A stretch of DNA of 47,426 nt from Spongospora subterranea. Taxonomy: Eukaryota > Endomyxa > Phytomyxea > Plasmodiophorida > Plasmodiophoridae. The translations under genes were made by a program, and so were the position numbers. Numbering within the stretch: the first letter of the stretch is position 1; the number at the start of each line of letters is the position of its first letter. Shown piece by piece: positions 22,732 to 32,391 of the stretch. The notes under the pieces are model-generated. The model searched no databases. It was not told the origin of the DNA and was given only the letters and a program-made list of their open reading frames with translations. Where the stretch lies: assembly GCA_900404475.1 (NCBI GenBank), contig OUQQ01000080.1:1-47426 (forward strand), given 5' to 3'.

Positions 22732-23450
22732 TTTCGCTAGCAGAGCATCAAAACGCTCACCTTAAACCCTGGCTTGTGGTTGATAACTACGGAAACAAAT
22801 GAATGATTGAGGCAGGGAACAACGTGATCCCAATGCCTGGGAGCCCTCGACGACGGGATTCCGAAGACCCATGTCCACGACCAGCGAACGGCACATTCGC
22901 AAAGTCGACCGGTGAAATAGCATGCGTTTGGCTGTTGGGGACTCAAAGTCGATATCGAACAGCAACATCCCCTCCCAGATGAAATTCGTTGTACGGTGGG
23001 CCCTCAAAATTGCAGAGTCTGGATCGCGGGATCAAGGCTTTCTTGCTGACCGAAACGGAGCATTCGGACCTGGTGGACTCCACAGACATTGAGGGCACGT
23101 ATAAGGTCATCTGAATCCAAAATGGCATTGAAATGAAGTACGAAATGTTGGGCATCAATGCCATGCCCGTATAATTTGTTGCCTAAGCAGGTTGTCCAGA
23201 ATGCGGTCCATCAAATTTCGCGTATTCTGATCGCTGGCCATCCCAGCGATACGGACGACTATAGGATACCTGACAATCGTGAACCAGTGTCGGTCGTCCA
23301 GTAACCTGTCCTGCGATATTGAATCAGGATGAGTTGAGACCTACAGATCCAATGAATCGCTTCCGGTTTCGCAGTCATCGAGAAACCATCCATGTCGGCG
23401 TCAACAACCACGCTTGAGGCCATTAGATCAGGAAAAATACAAAAAAAAAA
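22690..23450 (-). repeat. Left arm of a large imperfect inverted repeat (5' part of transposon copy 1)
   Basis: Read on the minus strand, this arm matches the plus strand at 23595-24375 over about 700 bases, with small indels and substitutions. Landmarks shared by both arms: GATCTAATGGCCTCAAGCGT at the inner end, GACGACTATAGGATACCTGA in the middle (read on the left arm's plus strand) and ATGAAAACAATCCGAGG at the outer end. About 150 bases lie between the arms. Confidence 0.8.
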
Positions 23451-23594
23451 TAAGCAGGAGTAGTTTGCGATATTGCGATTGTTGCAGTTTAGTCACAAAC
23501 AGGAGTATGGAATCACCAGGTACCGAAACCGAAGTGAGGCGAGCAAAAACAGTCACGCTTTCGAAAATCAATAGGTGAACTGCCTGGCTAAACT

Positions 23595-24375
23595 GCAAAA
23601 ATTTTTGGTATTTTTTCCCGATCTAATGGCCTCAAGCGTGGTTGTTGACGCCGACATGGATGGTTTCGCGTTCATTGGATCTGTTGGTTTCAGCTCAACC
23701 TGATTCAATATCGTAGGACAGGTGACGACCGACACTGGTTCACGATTGTCAGGTATCCTATAGTCGTCCGTATCGTTGGGATGGCCAGCGATCAGAATAC
23801 GCGAGTTTTAATGGACCGCATTCCGGACAACCTGCTTAGGCAACAAATTATCGGGCCTGGCATTGATGCCCAACATTTCGTACTTCATGCCAATGCAGTT
23901 TTGGATTCGGATGACCTGATACGTGCTGGAGTCCACCAGGTCCGAATGCTCCGTTTCGGTCAGCAAGAAAGCCTTGATCCCACGATCCAGACTTTGCAAT
24001 TTTGAGGGCCCACCGTACAACGAATTTCATCTGAAAGGGGCTGTTGCTGTTCGATATCAACTTCGAGTCCCCAACAGCCAAACGCATGCCATTTCACCGG
24101 TCGACTTTGCGAATGTGCTCGTTCGCTGGTCGTGGATATGGGTCTTTAAAATTCCGTCTTCGAGGGCTCCCAGGCGTTGTGATCAAGTTGTACCCTGCCT
24201 GTACAAACGTGCCAGGTGTATTTTACTTACCAACCACTGTTGGGCAAGCCAGGGTTTACGGTGAGCGTTTTGATGCTCTGCTAGCGAAAATGAAAACAAT
24301 CCGAGGAGGTCATTGGAATATATTTCACCGGGCAATGTTTCGAACAGAAGTGTGTTTGCAAGAACAAAATCCTCA
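23595..24375 (+). mobile_element. Truncated transposon copy 2 (right arm of the inverted repeat)
   Basis: Plus-strand copy of the 5' part of the same element, ending shortly after the codons for KTIRGGHWNIFHRAMFR, where similarity to copy 1 stops near 24370. It therefore lacks the catalytic core and cannot encode an active transposase. The head-to-head arrangement of copies 1 and 2 could form a long cruciform or hairpin. Confidence 0.75.
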
Positions 24376-25809
24376 CACGGCGCGAGAGGTTTGTCAGCGC
24401 CGTAGGTTATTGACGCCTGACCAGTTCGCTATTGCCGACGTTTTTCGACCTTTTCGAATTTCATGATGTAACCGACCAATACATTGTCCAATTGACGCTT
24501 GACCAGTTCGCTTAGAATTGCAATGTCATCACAACAGGCAGAGTTTTTCAGGTTATAAGAGTGAGAGTGGCGACTCTGGGTGCCGATCAAACGCAGATGT
24601 TTTGGTGAACGTGCGTAAACTGAGAAAAAGAGAGTGTTGTCCTAGATTTTTCTGCCACAGTATTATGGTTCTTCAGTGGACTAGAATGCTATAGTTCTAG
24701 CTTGGACGTTTTAGGTAACTATTCCGAAACCCAAACCTGGCGCAAATATGGCAGCAGGCCTGATTCGCGCCACATTCTGCCATCCTCTGAGTTTTCGCAT
24801 GACAATCTCGGGTGAAAAATGGGTGACGTCGTCCACCGCAGCCGGTTCACTTTACAACCAAGATACACCGACCGACGCCATCGACCTCGCCGACCGAACA
24901 CCTTGTAGATCCACAGTGCCGCCTCTTGCCTGTACTTTATCACAGGTCATTGAATATCTGTTCCACATTCGCACCACTATCCAGTTTCCGTCATCACTCT
25001 CCAGCAACGATGTTGTAATTATCCTCGGGAATTCAATGATGACAGTACGCCGCTTGGCAAATAGCGAACTGACATTAATTTCCATCATCGCTAGTCCATG
25101 GTCGATAAGCGCCACCTAGTCAGCCAATCTTGTTTTCTTGGTCAACGGTTTAGGGTTTTTGTATCTCAGCTGCTAAATAATCCTTGATTGGATTGTTGGG
25201 AGGATTGACTGATAAAGTCATTCAAACCAAAACCGGAGAGTCGACTCAAGATCGTGGCGGTTTATGCCTGAATCTACCGTGTTGTACATCCCTTTTATCG
25301 CATTGCGAGACCATCGGTGTCCTAGTTGCACAATCACCTCATAATGGACCTCATTTGACACGATGGCATTGGGTCAAGAGATCATCGTAACTATTCTGAG
25401 CCTAGACAGGTTGCGACTTGAAGAGGTTACGATGGCGACTTGACCAAACATCAATCTTCCAGATGAGGGATCAACAGGAGATGACAGTGGAAACGCTGAC
25501 AGCGCGCTACGATCGAGCGTTGTTTTGCAACTTTAGTGTCTCATCAGCGGAAACTGGTGTTCTAAGGCGAACACCCAGGGAAACGTGGTGCTTCATACAT
25601 CGAACATCCCTAATTCTCCTATTGATCATGACTCCCATAAATGCAGATAAATGTTCAATATTTTCCAATCGATTTTGTTTTATGAATATTCCGTCATACT
25701 GTATTTGACCAATTATCGATATTCCTCATGACCTTCACAGCAATTTCATTTTTTGACAAACGCTTATACAAGTACATGTTGAAACAACATCAAAACTGTA
25801 ATCGTTGTT
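24376..25809. other. Repeat-island segment without a supported gene
   Basis: A minus-strand frame at 24852-25115 (88 codons, FAKRRTVIIEFPRIITT...) and an overlapping one at 24719-24943 look mildly protein-like but show no family motif. The rest carries scattered stops in all frames. Probably decayed mobile-element sequence. Confidence 0.4.
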
Positions 25810-26254
25810 CTATGGATTCACGTCGCGCTGAGAGATGCGGAATTGAATTCGTTCGAGTTTGTTCCGCTTTGTCAAATAGGGTTTTATAGCGTTAGTATGG
25901 GGCTTTATCAATCCTTCTTCCTTTATACGGCGATGCAAAGTGTTTTTGGAAACATTCAAGTGATACGCCGTCGAGCGAATATTTTGGCACAATGTCAACG
26001 AGATAGTCATGATTGCCTCAAGATCCAAAGTAACTGCCTTCTTGGACCTGCCAATATATCTACCTGCTGTATCAGGTATCAACCTCCGTTCTGATAATGA
26101 TTGACAGCCACGATTGTAGATTTCCTGATTGAGGCTTCACTGACTTGGAGTCTTGTGCAGCGGCGGAGATGGTCCCTATCATCAACTTATCTGACACATC
26201 CGGGTTCTTTCCTTCTGGCACTGAGAAAATCAAAATTGGCACGGCACTCATCAT
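25810..26254 (-). pseudogene. N-terminal DNA-binding part of a related DDE transposase (copy 3), broken
   Basis: Minus-strand frames 26254-26072 and 26082-25810 read through a helix-turn-helix region typical of the N terminus of the same transposase family: DVSDKLMIGTISAAAQDS, then a frame change, then TAYHLNVSKNTLHRRIKEEG and HTNAIKPYLTKRNKLERIQF. A stop follows at RDVNP and the catalytic part is missing. Together with copy 1 this shows the two halves of one family separated in the island. Confidence 0.75.
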
Positions 26255-26724
26255 CGCTCAGCTGCTTTTTCGCAATTCGACCTCAGAATCATTCATTGAC
26301 AACGATGGTCCACACCCAATATTACATGTGAAGCGTGATCCTGAGTTCGGTCCCATAATGGCGATTGTCTCATCCACCAATGGGTATATCCTGGATGGCC
26401 CTTCTTAACACTGCCATACAGCACTTGAACTTGCTCGCAACATTTTCAAAAAAATATTGTTGGATTCTACGCCAATATGCCTATCTACGATTACCAATAA
26501 TACCCATGTAGCTGTTAACTTGTCGAACTATTGTCAAATTCAATGTCCTTCTTGGCTGAAGTAAAAAATCGAATCTTTCGCCATGAATTACGCAATCAAA
26601 AAAAACATCCAATAGGCACTCTTACATCTGGTTGTCAGGCATGCGGCTTATGCAACTTAGAGCAAAAAAATCGGATGAAAAATGAGCTTAAGTTGGGACA
26701 TTTTTTTTAAACCTTTTTATGGGG

Positions 26725-26845
26725 CGGAGGGAGAATGGAAATCCGGATGTGTCAGATAAGTTGATGATAGGGACCATTTCCGACGCTGCAACAAGATTCA
26801 AAGTGAGTGAAACCTCAATCAGAAAAATCTACCTCGGAGAAGTGC
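26725..26845 (+). mobile_element. Short transposase N-terminal fragment (copy 4)
   Basis: Plus-strand bases encode NPDVSDKLMIGTISDAATRF and then KVSETSIRKIY, matching the start of copy 3 in the opposite orientation and closely related at the DNA level. It breaks off soon after and is only a footprint. Confidence 0.7.
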
Positions 26846-26989
26846 ATAGTGAGACATAAAAAAGGCACATAGGTTTCGTAGATGTTGCCCGTTGTCTCTC
26901 TCTGAATAGTTTTCATCCGCCGTGTCATCGGCCTAAATTGTTTCGCCGTTAAAATCTACAGTTTCATTGAGAACAGAGCGAAACATATT

Positions 26990-27240
26990 GCTATGGGATA
27001 GAGCGTACTCGGCCGCGGTACTCGCAGATGAGCGAGTTGGTGAGGATTACCTCCCCAGGGAACAGTTCCAAACCGGTGCACATTGTCGGTGCACCGCATG
27101 TCAATGGGAACAATTGAAGCCTGAGATTTTGGTTGCGGCAGCCGCTGACGCAAGCTGCCTCGCAATCCATCATCATTGCACTCGAAACAGAACAGGGTTG
27201 GGTCTGGAATAGTCAAGGGTAAATAGACTTTCGACAATGA
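26990..27240 (-). pseudogene. Possible AWS/SET-like (histone methyltransferase) fragment
   Basis: On the minus strand a Cys-rich stretch (MDCEAACVSGCRNQNLRLQL, then TCGAPTMCTGLELFPGE and NSLICEYRGRV) resembles the Cys-rich region before a SET domain followed by the SET start, where GLELFPGE..LICEYRGRV would match the usual G-x-G-L-F-A...I-x-EY-x-G-E-V pattern. A stop follows about five codons later and the rest of SET is not readable. A GT-AG intron may precede it (27312-27203). The family call is tentative. Confidence 0.3.
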
Positions 27241-27308
27241 TAAGCCGATGCACTAACGACATTCGCATTAGAGACCTTGGAGCGCCGTTTTCTAAGCTTT
27301 GACACAGA

Positions 27309-27381
27309 GGTTACCTGGACACGGCAGCGCCACAGCAAGAATTCTGGTGACTGTTGCCGCTGCCGTGTCAAAGGTAACATA
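27309..27381. repeat. Foldback hairpin, 20-base stem
   Basis: GTTACCTGGACACGGCAGCG is followed after about 29 bases by CGCTGCCGTGTCAAAGGTAAC, its imperfect reverse complement. It lies about 180 bases from a much larger foldback. Confidence 0.8.
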
Positions 27382-27922
27382 TTCCACGGAGTTGAAAACG
27401 TTTTACCGCCACTTTTACTGTACACAACGTGCTGATTTTGCGGAGTTTGAAACGGTGCTTGCGAAAGGGGTGTCCGCAGAGTCGCCTATTTTCGTGATGT
27501 CGTCGGCAAGCTTGTCGGAGGGAGAGATACATCATCTCAAGGCCAGGCTCGCCGATGCCGAGAAAGCTTGAAACACAAAGAAGAATTGCTCTTACCGGGC
27601 TTGGGACGTTTCGATTCGATGTTGCGATCTGATTACGGATTGCTGCGATGTGTTGATCGATAGAGGCGACGAGATTGATCATTGCAACCACAACTTCACT
27701 AGCGCCTGCCTCTTGCGAATTAGCGAGCGCCTCCGGATCGATCAACACATCGCAGCAGTCCGTAATCAGGTCGCAACATCGAATCGAAACGTCCCAAGGT
27801 AAGAGCAATTCTTCTTTGTGTTCAAGCTTTCTCAGTTGCGTTATAGCCATCTGTCGCCAGCAGTTTTTTGAGAAGTTGAGCGTGGAGTCGACTTGTCGAA
27901 AGTATTTAGATACGCCGAGCAT
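27368..27922 (-). CDS. Possible protein-coding frame overlapping a foldback, unrecognised
   Basis: A 184-codon minus-strand frame starts at an ATG (27922). Its first 110 residues (KYFRQVDSTLNFSKNCWRQM, LRKLEHKEELLLPWDVSIRC, ASIDQHIAAIRNQIAT) look like an amphipathic helical protein. After NVPSP a GTAAGAG donor could begin an intron, since the remaining frame looks random. The frame spans both arms of the 27559-27832 inverted repeat, so residues around CCDLITDCCDVLID are encoded twice, once per orientation. It lies in a transposon-rich island with no homology I can name. It could be chance. Confidence 0.3.
   Translation of the reverse strand: MLGVSKYFRQVDSTLNFSKNCWRQMAITQLRKLEHKEELLLPWDVSIRCCDLITDCCDVLIDPEALANSQEAGASEVVVAMINLVASIDQHIAAIRNQIATSNRNVPSPVRAILLCVSSFLGIGEPGLEMMYLSLRQACRRHHENRRLCGHPFRKHRFKLRKISTLCTVKVAVKRFQLRGICYL
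27559..27832. repeat. Large foldback: about 100-base arms around a 70-base loop
   Basis: Left arm 27559-27663 and right arm 27733-27832 are reverse complements at roughly 95 percent, with only a one-base and a short indel. Both carry GAATTGCTCTTACC, GGGACGTTTCGATTCGATGT and GCTGCGATGTGTTGATCGAT (right arm read on the minus strand). The transcript would form a long, nearly perfect hairpin. Confidence 0.9.
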
Positions 27923-28068
27923 TCATGACTCATAGTGTAATGGGCTCCGATGGTTTTTATTAGATTATACTTTATATAGATTCCTGGAACAATGTGTCTT
28001 CATCTTTGACTTCTAAATGTTGAGGAGAGTCGTTTTCGTCAGTTGTTTATATTTTTATCAAGTATGTA

Positions 28069-28812
28069 TTTTTTCATTTTCAAATGGTAAATTCCTTTTA
28101 AGATTTGTGAAAATTACATTTTATAGTTATTGTTTTCAGTTTTTTAGAACTATATCCTATTGATGAGTCAAAACGGATTTGCAAGTTTAACTTCAACACT
28201 TCCGAACGTATTTACAGTGGGAGTTGCCACGAAGTCGGAGTGGTACGAATTTATTATTATTCCGCTTTCCGATTTATCGCAAGTTATATTGTGTCATTTC
28301 TCCAGAATTTTAATAATTAAAAAGTTGGCTATTTGACTTTTTTCAGCAGTTAGAAGTTAAAGATGAAGATACACTGTCCTAGTAATCTATCTTGAATCTA
28401 ATAAAAAATTTAAAATTACGTGGGGGTTTATTGTAATATACGTTATATTCGTTTGGGTTTCATGATTTTTGTAATCGTTGAAACGTTTTTTTCTAACGCG
28501 TCAATCGCATCCTTCAAATTATCAATATCCTTCAAATTATCAAAATTACCTCGTTTTCGTTTGCTGTTTGTAGTTTAATCAAGTATTTACTACTCCACTG
28601 GCGTTTCACCCATGTGGAGCGCCGAGAAGTGCATCCCGACTCCAGAAATGTGCCCCACGTCGATAGGCCCATGTGGGGGTAGATATGTAGTACAATATGA
28701 GTCCGACCCCCAATGTGGAGTTATTTAGTGGTCTACTGTACTATTTTTTATACAAATGGTAAAAATTTTTTTGGGATTTGTGAAAATTATTGTTTTCAGT
28801 TTTTTAAGCTTC
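28069..28812. repeat. Pair of AT-rich direct repeats about 670 bases apart
   Basis: A block of 65-80 bases near 28074-28150 (CAAATGGTAAATTCC, GATTTGTGAAAATTA, TTGTTTTCAGTTTTTTA) recurs near 28752-28810 in the same orientation with small indels. The intervening AT-rich DNA has no gene. The repeats may mark the ends of a small insertion. Confidence 0.65.
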
Positions 28813-28849
28813 TTGTAATAATTCCGTATGTTTATGAAATATTATTGAT

Positions 28850-28990
28850 ATTTTGGTTATATTTTTGAAATTTCAATGTATATTCATGTAATTCTATATT
28901 AGTATATTCCCAACGAGAAGGGACTTGCCTTACTTTCAAATTTTTTGTTCAATAGATCAGCCAGATGTGTTCCAGTCGACACACCTGCTC
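28850..28990 (-). repeat. Right copy of the long inverted repeat
   Basis: On the minus strand this reads GAAAGTAAGGCAAGTCCC then TTCTCGTTGG, an ATATAG-containing stretch and TTGAAATTTCAAAAA, matching 21669-21745. It faces the left copy across 7.2 kb and lies about 300 bases upstream of the second His-rich gene. Confidence 0.75.
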
Positions 28991-29294
28991 CCCTTAATAC
29001 ACCCTGATTAACTCCAGGGACAACCGATCACGTGTTTGTGATCACATCACCGAACGTCTCGTTCGCCACTCAACCCAGAAAACTCCCATGTGTTGTTAGC
29101 AATGGAAATGGATCATCAGTACACGAAGGGGGATCACCCGAAATACAGTCTGGTAGACAGTTATAAACCTTTCCTGGAAAGTATCCCTGTTTTCAGCATC
29201 CTCGAACTTGCGGTCAATGCATTTAGGTTTAGGAATGATTCACGCTATTCGACCGGAACCCCTCAGCCAATCCCCATATTTCCGTTGAAAGCGC

Positions 29295-30392
29295 ATGGCG
29301 CCGTGCAACCCCATGGCGGCAGTGAAACATCTGCCGTTATTGATATTGTTTCTGATCGGAGTTGACGGTGCCGTTATCGTCGATCAACCTCACAATGTGC
29401 TTCAAGACGAGGAAGTGCACGTGATGACGGATCCGTCTCGACCTGGCTACCAATCCATCCATCAGTCGTCCAGCGAAATGCATCGGATTCACGAGAACCC
29501 ATTGCGATCGGGGAGGATGGAACTGGATATCGTACCGCGAGAACGGGATTATGTGATGATGAATCCTGGCCACGAGCGCCATGTGACCCATATTGATAAG
29601 GCCCCGGTACAATATATCGAGGAAACCCATATTCACGAGCCGGCCATCGTTCATCACCAACAGGTTATCCATCGGGAACCGGTCGATGTGATCCACGATC
29701 CCGTTATCGATCGTCATCAGAATCACCATCACCCGACGCGAAAACGTCGCCACCGCCGCCGTGAATTTCATCCATTCGGTGGTCATCATCATGACGTCGA
29801 TCGCGTCCGACACGGTGACGATCACAATATCGACGAAAATGGGAACAGCAATAATCGCGCCGAGATGGGAAGAAACGCGGTGAGAGATATTAGCCATGGA
29901 AACAGTTCGGTTAGAACCAACGCCTCCATATCGGCAACAGTGATCGCCAATGACACACACGAGGGGGAATTCCTGCTCGGAGCAAATCTGGAATTCTCGT
30001 CAGATGGCGCCATGGGAAGGATAACGGACCTGAACGGTGATCAGCGGGGCGACGCTCAGCAATCGTTGGGGTCGGCGGATGCGACCAACGACCCGCAACA
30101 GCCAGATGGACCTGACGATGTCAGGGACGACGCAAGGCCGGATCGTGTTGCGCCGGCTCCGTCTCGAAACCGTGTACCGAGACAGGGTTCTCGGCCGGCG
30201 ATGATCGTGCCTGACGATGTTCGGCCATCAACACAGCTCCCTAATGTGCTCGTTGATCGTCGACGAACCGACACGCCGACTGGAACAGCTAATCCTGATC
30301 GAACAGATTTGCCTGGCGATAACAGCGGTAATAGGACAACCGGCCCTCCTAATGTGGCATCCAATTCTCCTGGATCCAATTCATCCCGTTAA
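29295..30392 (+). CDS. His-rich secreted protein with basic/acidic C-terminal extension (paralogue B)
   Basis: Single exon, 365 residues from ATG 29295 (a second ATG at 29313 gives a cleaner signal peptide, MAAVKHLPLLILFLIGVDG). The N-terminal 140 residues match paralogue A at 20869-21432 in layout. Shared block: HEPAIVHHQQV...VDVIHDPVI here against HEPDVVHHQEI...VDVVHDPIT there; the DNA around HEP is also similar. It then departs with HHPTRKRRHRRR and a His-rich patch, followed by about 190 residues of low-complexity Asp/Arg/Pro/Asn sequence. The start lies about 300 bases beyond the right inverted repeat. Function unknown; a secreted or wall/coat component is plausible. Confidence 0.75.
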   Translation: MAPCNPMAAVKHLPLLILFLIGVDGAVIVDQPHNVLQDEEVHVMTDPSRPGYQSIHQSSSEMHRIHENPLRSGRMELDIVPRERDYVMMNPGHERHVTHIDKAPVQYIEETHIHEPAIVHHQQVIHREPVDVIHDPVIDRHQNHHHPTRKRRHRRREFHPFGGHHHDVDRVRHGDDHNIDENGNSNNRAEMGRNAVRDISHGNSSVRTNASISATVIANDTHEGEFLLGANLEFSSDGAMGRITDLNGDQRGDAQQSLGSADATNDPQQPDGPDDVRDDARPDRVAPAPSRNRVPRQGSRPAMIVPDDVRPSTQLPNVLVDRRRTDTPTGTANPDRTDLPGDNSGNRTTGPPNVASNSPGSNSSR

Positions 30393-31339
30393 GCATAATA
30401 AACTCAAGATCCTCCAAAAAGAGAAACTGTCGTTGTCGGGGAACGACGCTAGAGTCATAATCTTGAAATATACGATGATGGAGGTATTCGCCTTGTTCAT
30501 AATGCAATAACGGTCCATAATGGTTTCCTAGAACAGAAGCTGAACCTGAATACTTGAAATAACACTCCGTTGTTTAAGGATTTCAAGCGGTGTATATATT
30601 CTGATTCTGTAGAACTTTAAGGGTCGCATGTATATCCGAAATCGATGCCATTACTTCCTGAACTCGCGAAACAAGTTCCTGATCCTCGAAAGCCCCCATT
30701 GTTACAGTTCCTTCTCGGTACTCTTTCGAGGGGTTTTCCCTTTTCGTGAAACAGCTGAGACACGTGATTCAGAAATTGAGTCGGCAAGAAGGCTGACGTA
30801 CCTTAAATCTCTTAATCCGAAACTTTTCCAGTTGGGCGAGGGCTGCTCTAGGTAAAACCTTAATGCATATACCGGCACCTCCCGAGAGAACGGTTCTTCG
30901 AACTCATCCGATGAAATTCGATGTGAATATTGTGCATCATCTTCATAATGCGGATCGGTCATCAGTTTATACGACCGTAATATTGTAGTCCAATAAGGGG
31001 CTCCATCAGAGCCTGTACAATGGAATTCAACAAAAATTGAACCGGTTGTCTGAAAAAATCAACGCACTTCCGTTTGCTGTAGATTGCGTTATGGTCAACG
31101 CAAAGCAATAGAAGTTACGAAAGACAATATGGTCAATCTATACGAACCCGGGATGAGGCGATATAGTTAGAGGTCGCAGGGCCCTACGTTGGCTGGCGCC
31201 GAAAATTGGATCTCCTGATAGATCAGACATGGTCGAGGCCCCGAATGGGCTGAATCATTTGTGACAGTATACGACAGTTCTTGATATGTTGAATCCATCA
31301 CCACCATTACGTGATATGATTATTGAACAGATCTTTATC
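30393..31339. other. Intergenic segment with one doubtful open frame
   Basis: A minus-strand frame 30962-30702 (86 codons: ISSDEFEEPFSREVPVYALR, then WKSFGLRDLRYVSLLADS) could be an exon, but no partner exon or family is evident. Near 31190 GGCTGGCGCCGAAAATTGG resembles a retroelement primer-binding site; with the Ty3/gypsy 3' end 650 bases away this hints at older insertions, without proof. Confidence 0.35.
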
Positions 31340-31365
31340 GATGCGATACGGGGATGTGCTCTGAC

Positions 31366-31700
31366 AACCCACCACAGCCTACCCACTTTACTCGCTCTCT
31401 GGACCATACTCTCTACCCACCACAGCCTACCCACTTTACTCGCTCTCTGGACCATACTCTCTACCCACCACAGCCTACCCACTTTACTCCACTGTATACA
31501 ATCTACCCACTATATACAATCTCTACCCACCTTACCCACGCCTACCCACTTTATACGCTCTCTGACCCACACTCTCTACCCACTGTATACACTCTCTACC
31601 CACTTTACCCACCCCTACCCAGCTTGTACAATCTCTGGACCACACTCTCTACCCACTTTACACACTCCTACCCAGCTTGTACAACTTCTGGACCACACAT
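31366..31700. repeat. 48-base minisatellite decaying into TACCCAC-rich low-complexity DNA
   Basis: A 48-base unit containing ACCCACCACAGCCTACCCAC and TTTACTCGCTCTCTGGACCA is repeated nearly perfectly two and a half times from 31366. It is followed to about 31700 by degenerate copies built of TCTCTACCCAC, TGTACAA and CTCTGGACCACAC. Plus-strand frames through it only reflect the repeat. Confidence 0.92.
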
Positions 31701-31829
31701 GAGTTTTAAACTCGCCCTGCATATTCCGGCTACAAATCGAAATCCGCCAAGTGTCGTTGATCCAAAATCTTAGGCATGAACTGCGCCCAAGATTCCCAGT
31801 AACCAACTGACCGAATTATCAGGGTACGG

Positions 31830-32391
31830 TTCCTGATGGTAGTCCCCTTCTAGGTTGCGGTGCAGCATCAGGATTTTCAAAAAGCTACAGAAGGTGATGC
31901 TAACAATTGCTCAAGAAGGTTGAAACTAAAACAAATTCAAGGAGGGGGATCAAATGAACAGGCGTCAAAACAACAGACTTTTCAATTTTAGCAGAGGGGA
32001 TTTTGTTGTAGTTTCGAACACGCAACCTTATACGGGTTCGAAGGTTTGGTGGACCGGGCCACAACAAATTGTTGAAACGCTGTTTGACCACATATTCAGC
32101 GTCAAAAGTTTCGTAACTGATTCAGTAAGTGAAATTCGTGCCTATCGTCTGCGGTTCTATGCTGATTCTTCCCTTTGGATGACCCAGAGTTGCGGTTGCA
32201 GGTTGCCCATGATGGTGCCCGATCTGAGATTGAAGCGGTTCTGGAAGCCGCCTCAAAAATGGTAACCGGCAACTGCTAGTGGAATGGCGAGGGTGTGAAG
32301 AACTGGACGATCAATGGGAACACACGGTTGCTGAGGAGTTGAACCTGGTTTCCAATCTTCGTTGTGCATCGAGTCGCGTGCGGGAGGGGTG
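31830..32391 (+). pseudogene. Ty3/gypsy retrotransposon 3' end: integrase C terminus plus chromodomain, frameshifted
   Basis: Plus-strand frames read in order: a helical linker (LQDFQKATEGDA), the integrase C-terminal module (FNFSRGDFVVVSN, KVWWTGPQQIVETL, AYRLRFYAD), then after one frame change PELRLQVAHDG, and after another a chromodomain (LVEWRGCEELDDQWEH). Order and content are those of chromodomain-bearing Ty3/gypsy polyproteins. At least two or three frame breaks and the absence of any upstream polyprotein show it is a dead remnant. A G-rich run near 32400 follows its end. Confidence 0.8.

Larger units (their letters stand above)
21433..29294. other. Repeat island with transposon remnants, largely gene-free
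   Basis: About 7.9 kb separating two paralogous secreted-protein genes. It holds transposase remnants in both orientations, an inverted repeat near both edges, foldback hairpins, and an AT-rich stretch (27.9-29.0 kb) with no open frame worth calling. Codon use and base composition differ sharply from the GC-rich block just upstream. Minus-strand open frames at 24719-25115 and 21523-21984 show no recognisable motif. Confidence 0.75.

Noticed and set aside
21995..26254. Treating the transposase pieces as one active element
   Set aside because: Catalytic core and DNA-binding part lie in separate copies, with frame breaks and opposite orientations; no intact copy is present.
31286..31773. Plus-strand frames of about 138 codons over the minisatellite
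   Set aside because: They merely translate the 48-base repeat and its degenerate copies; the start codons and flanks give no support.
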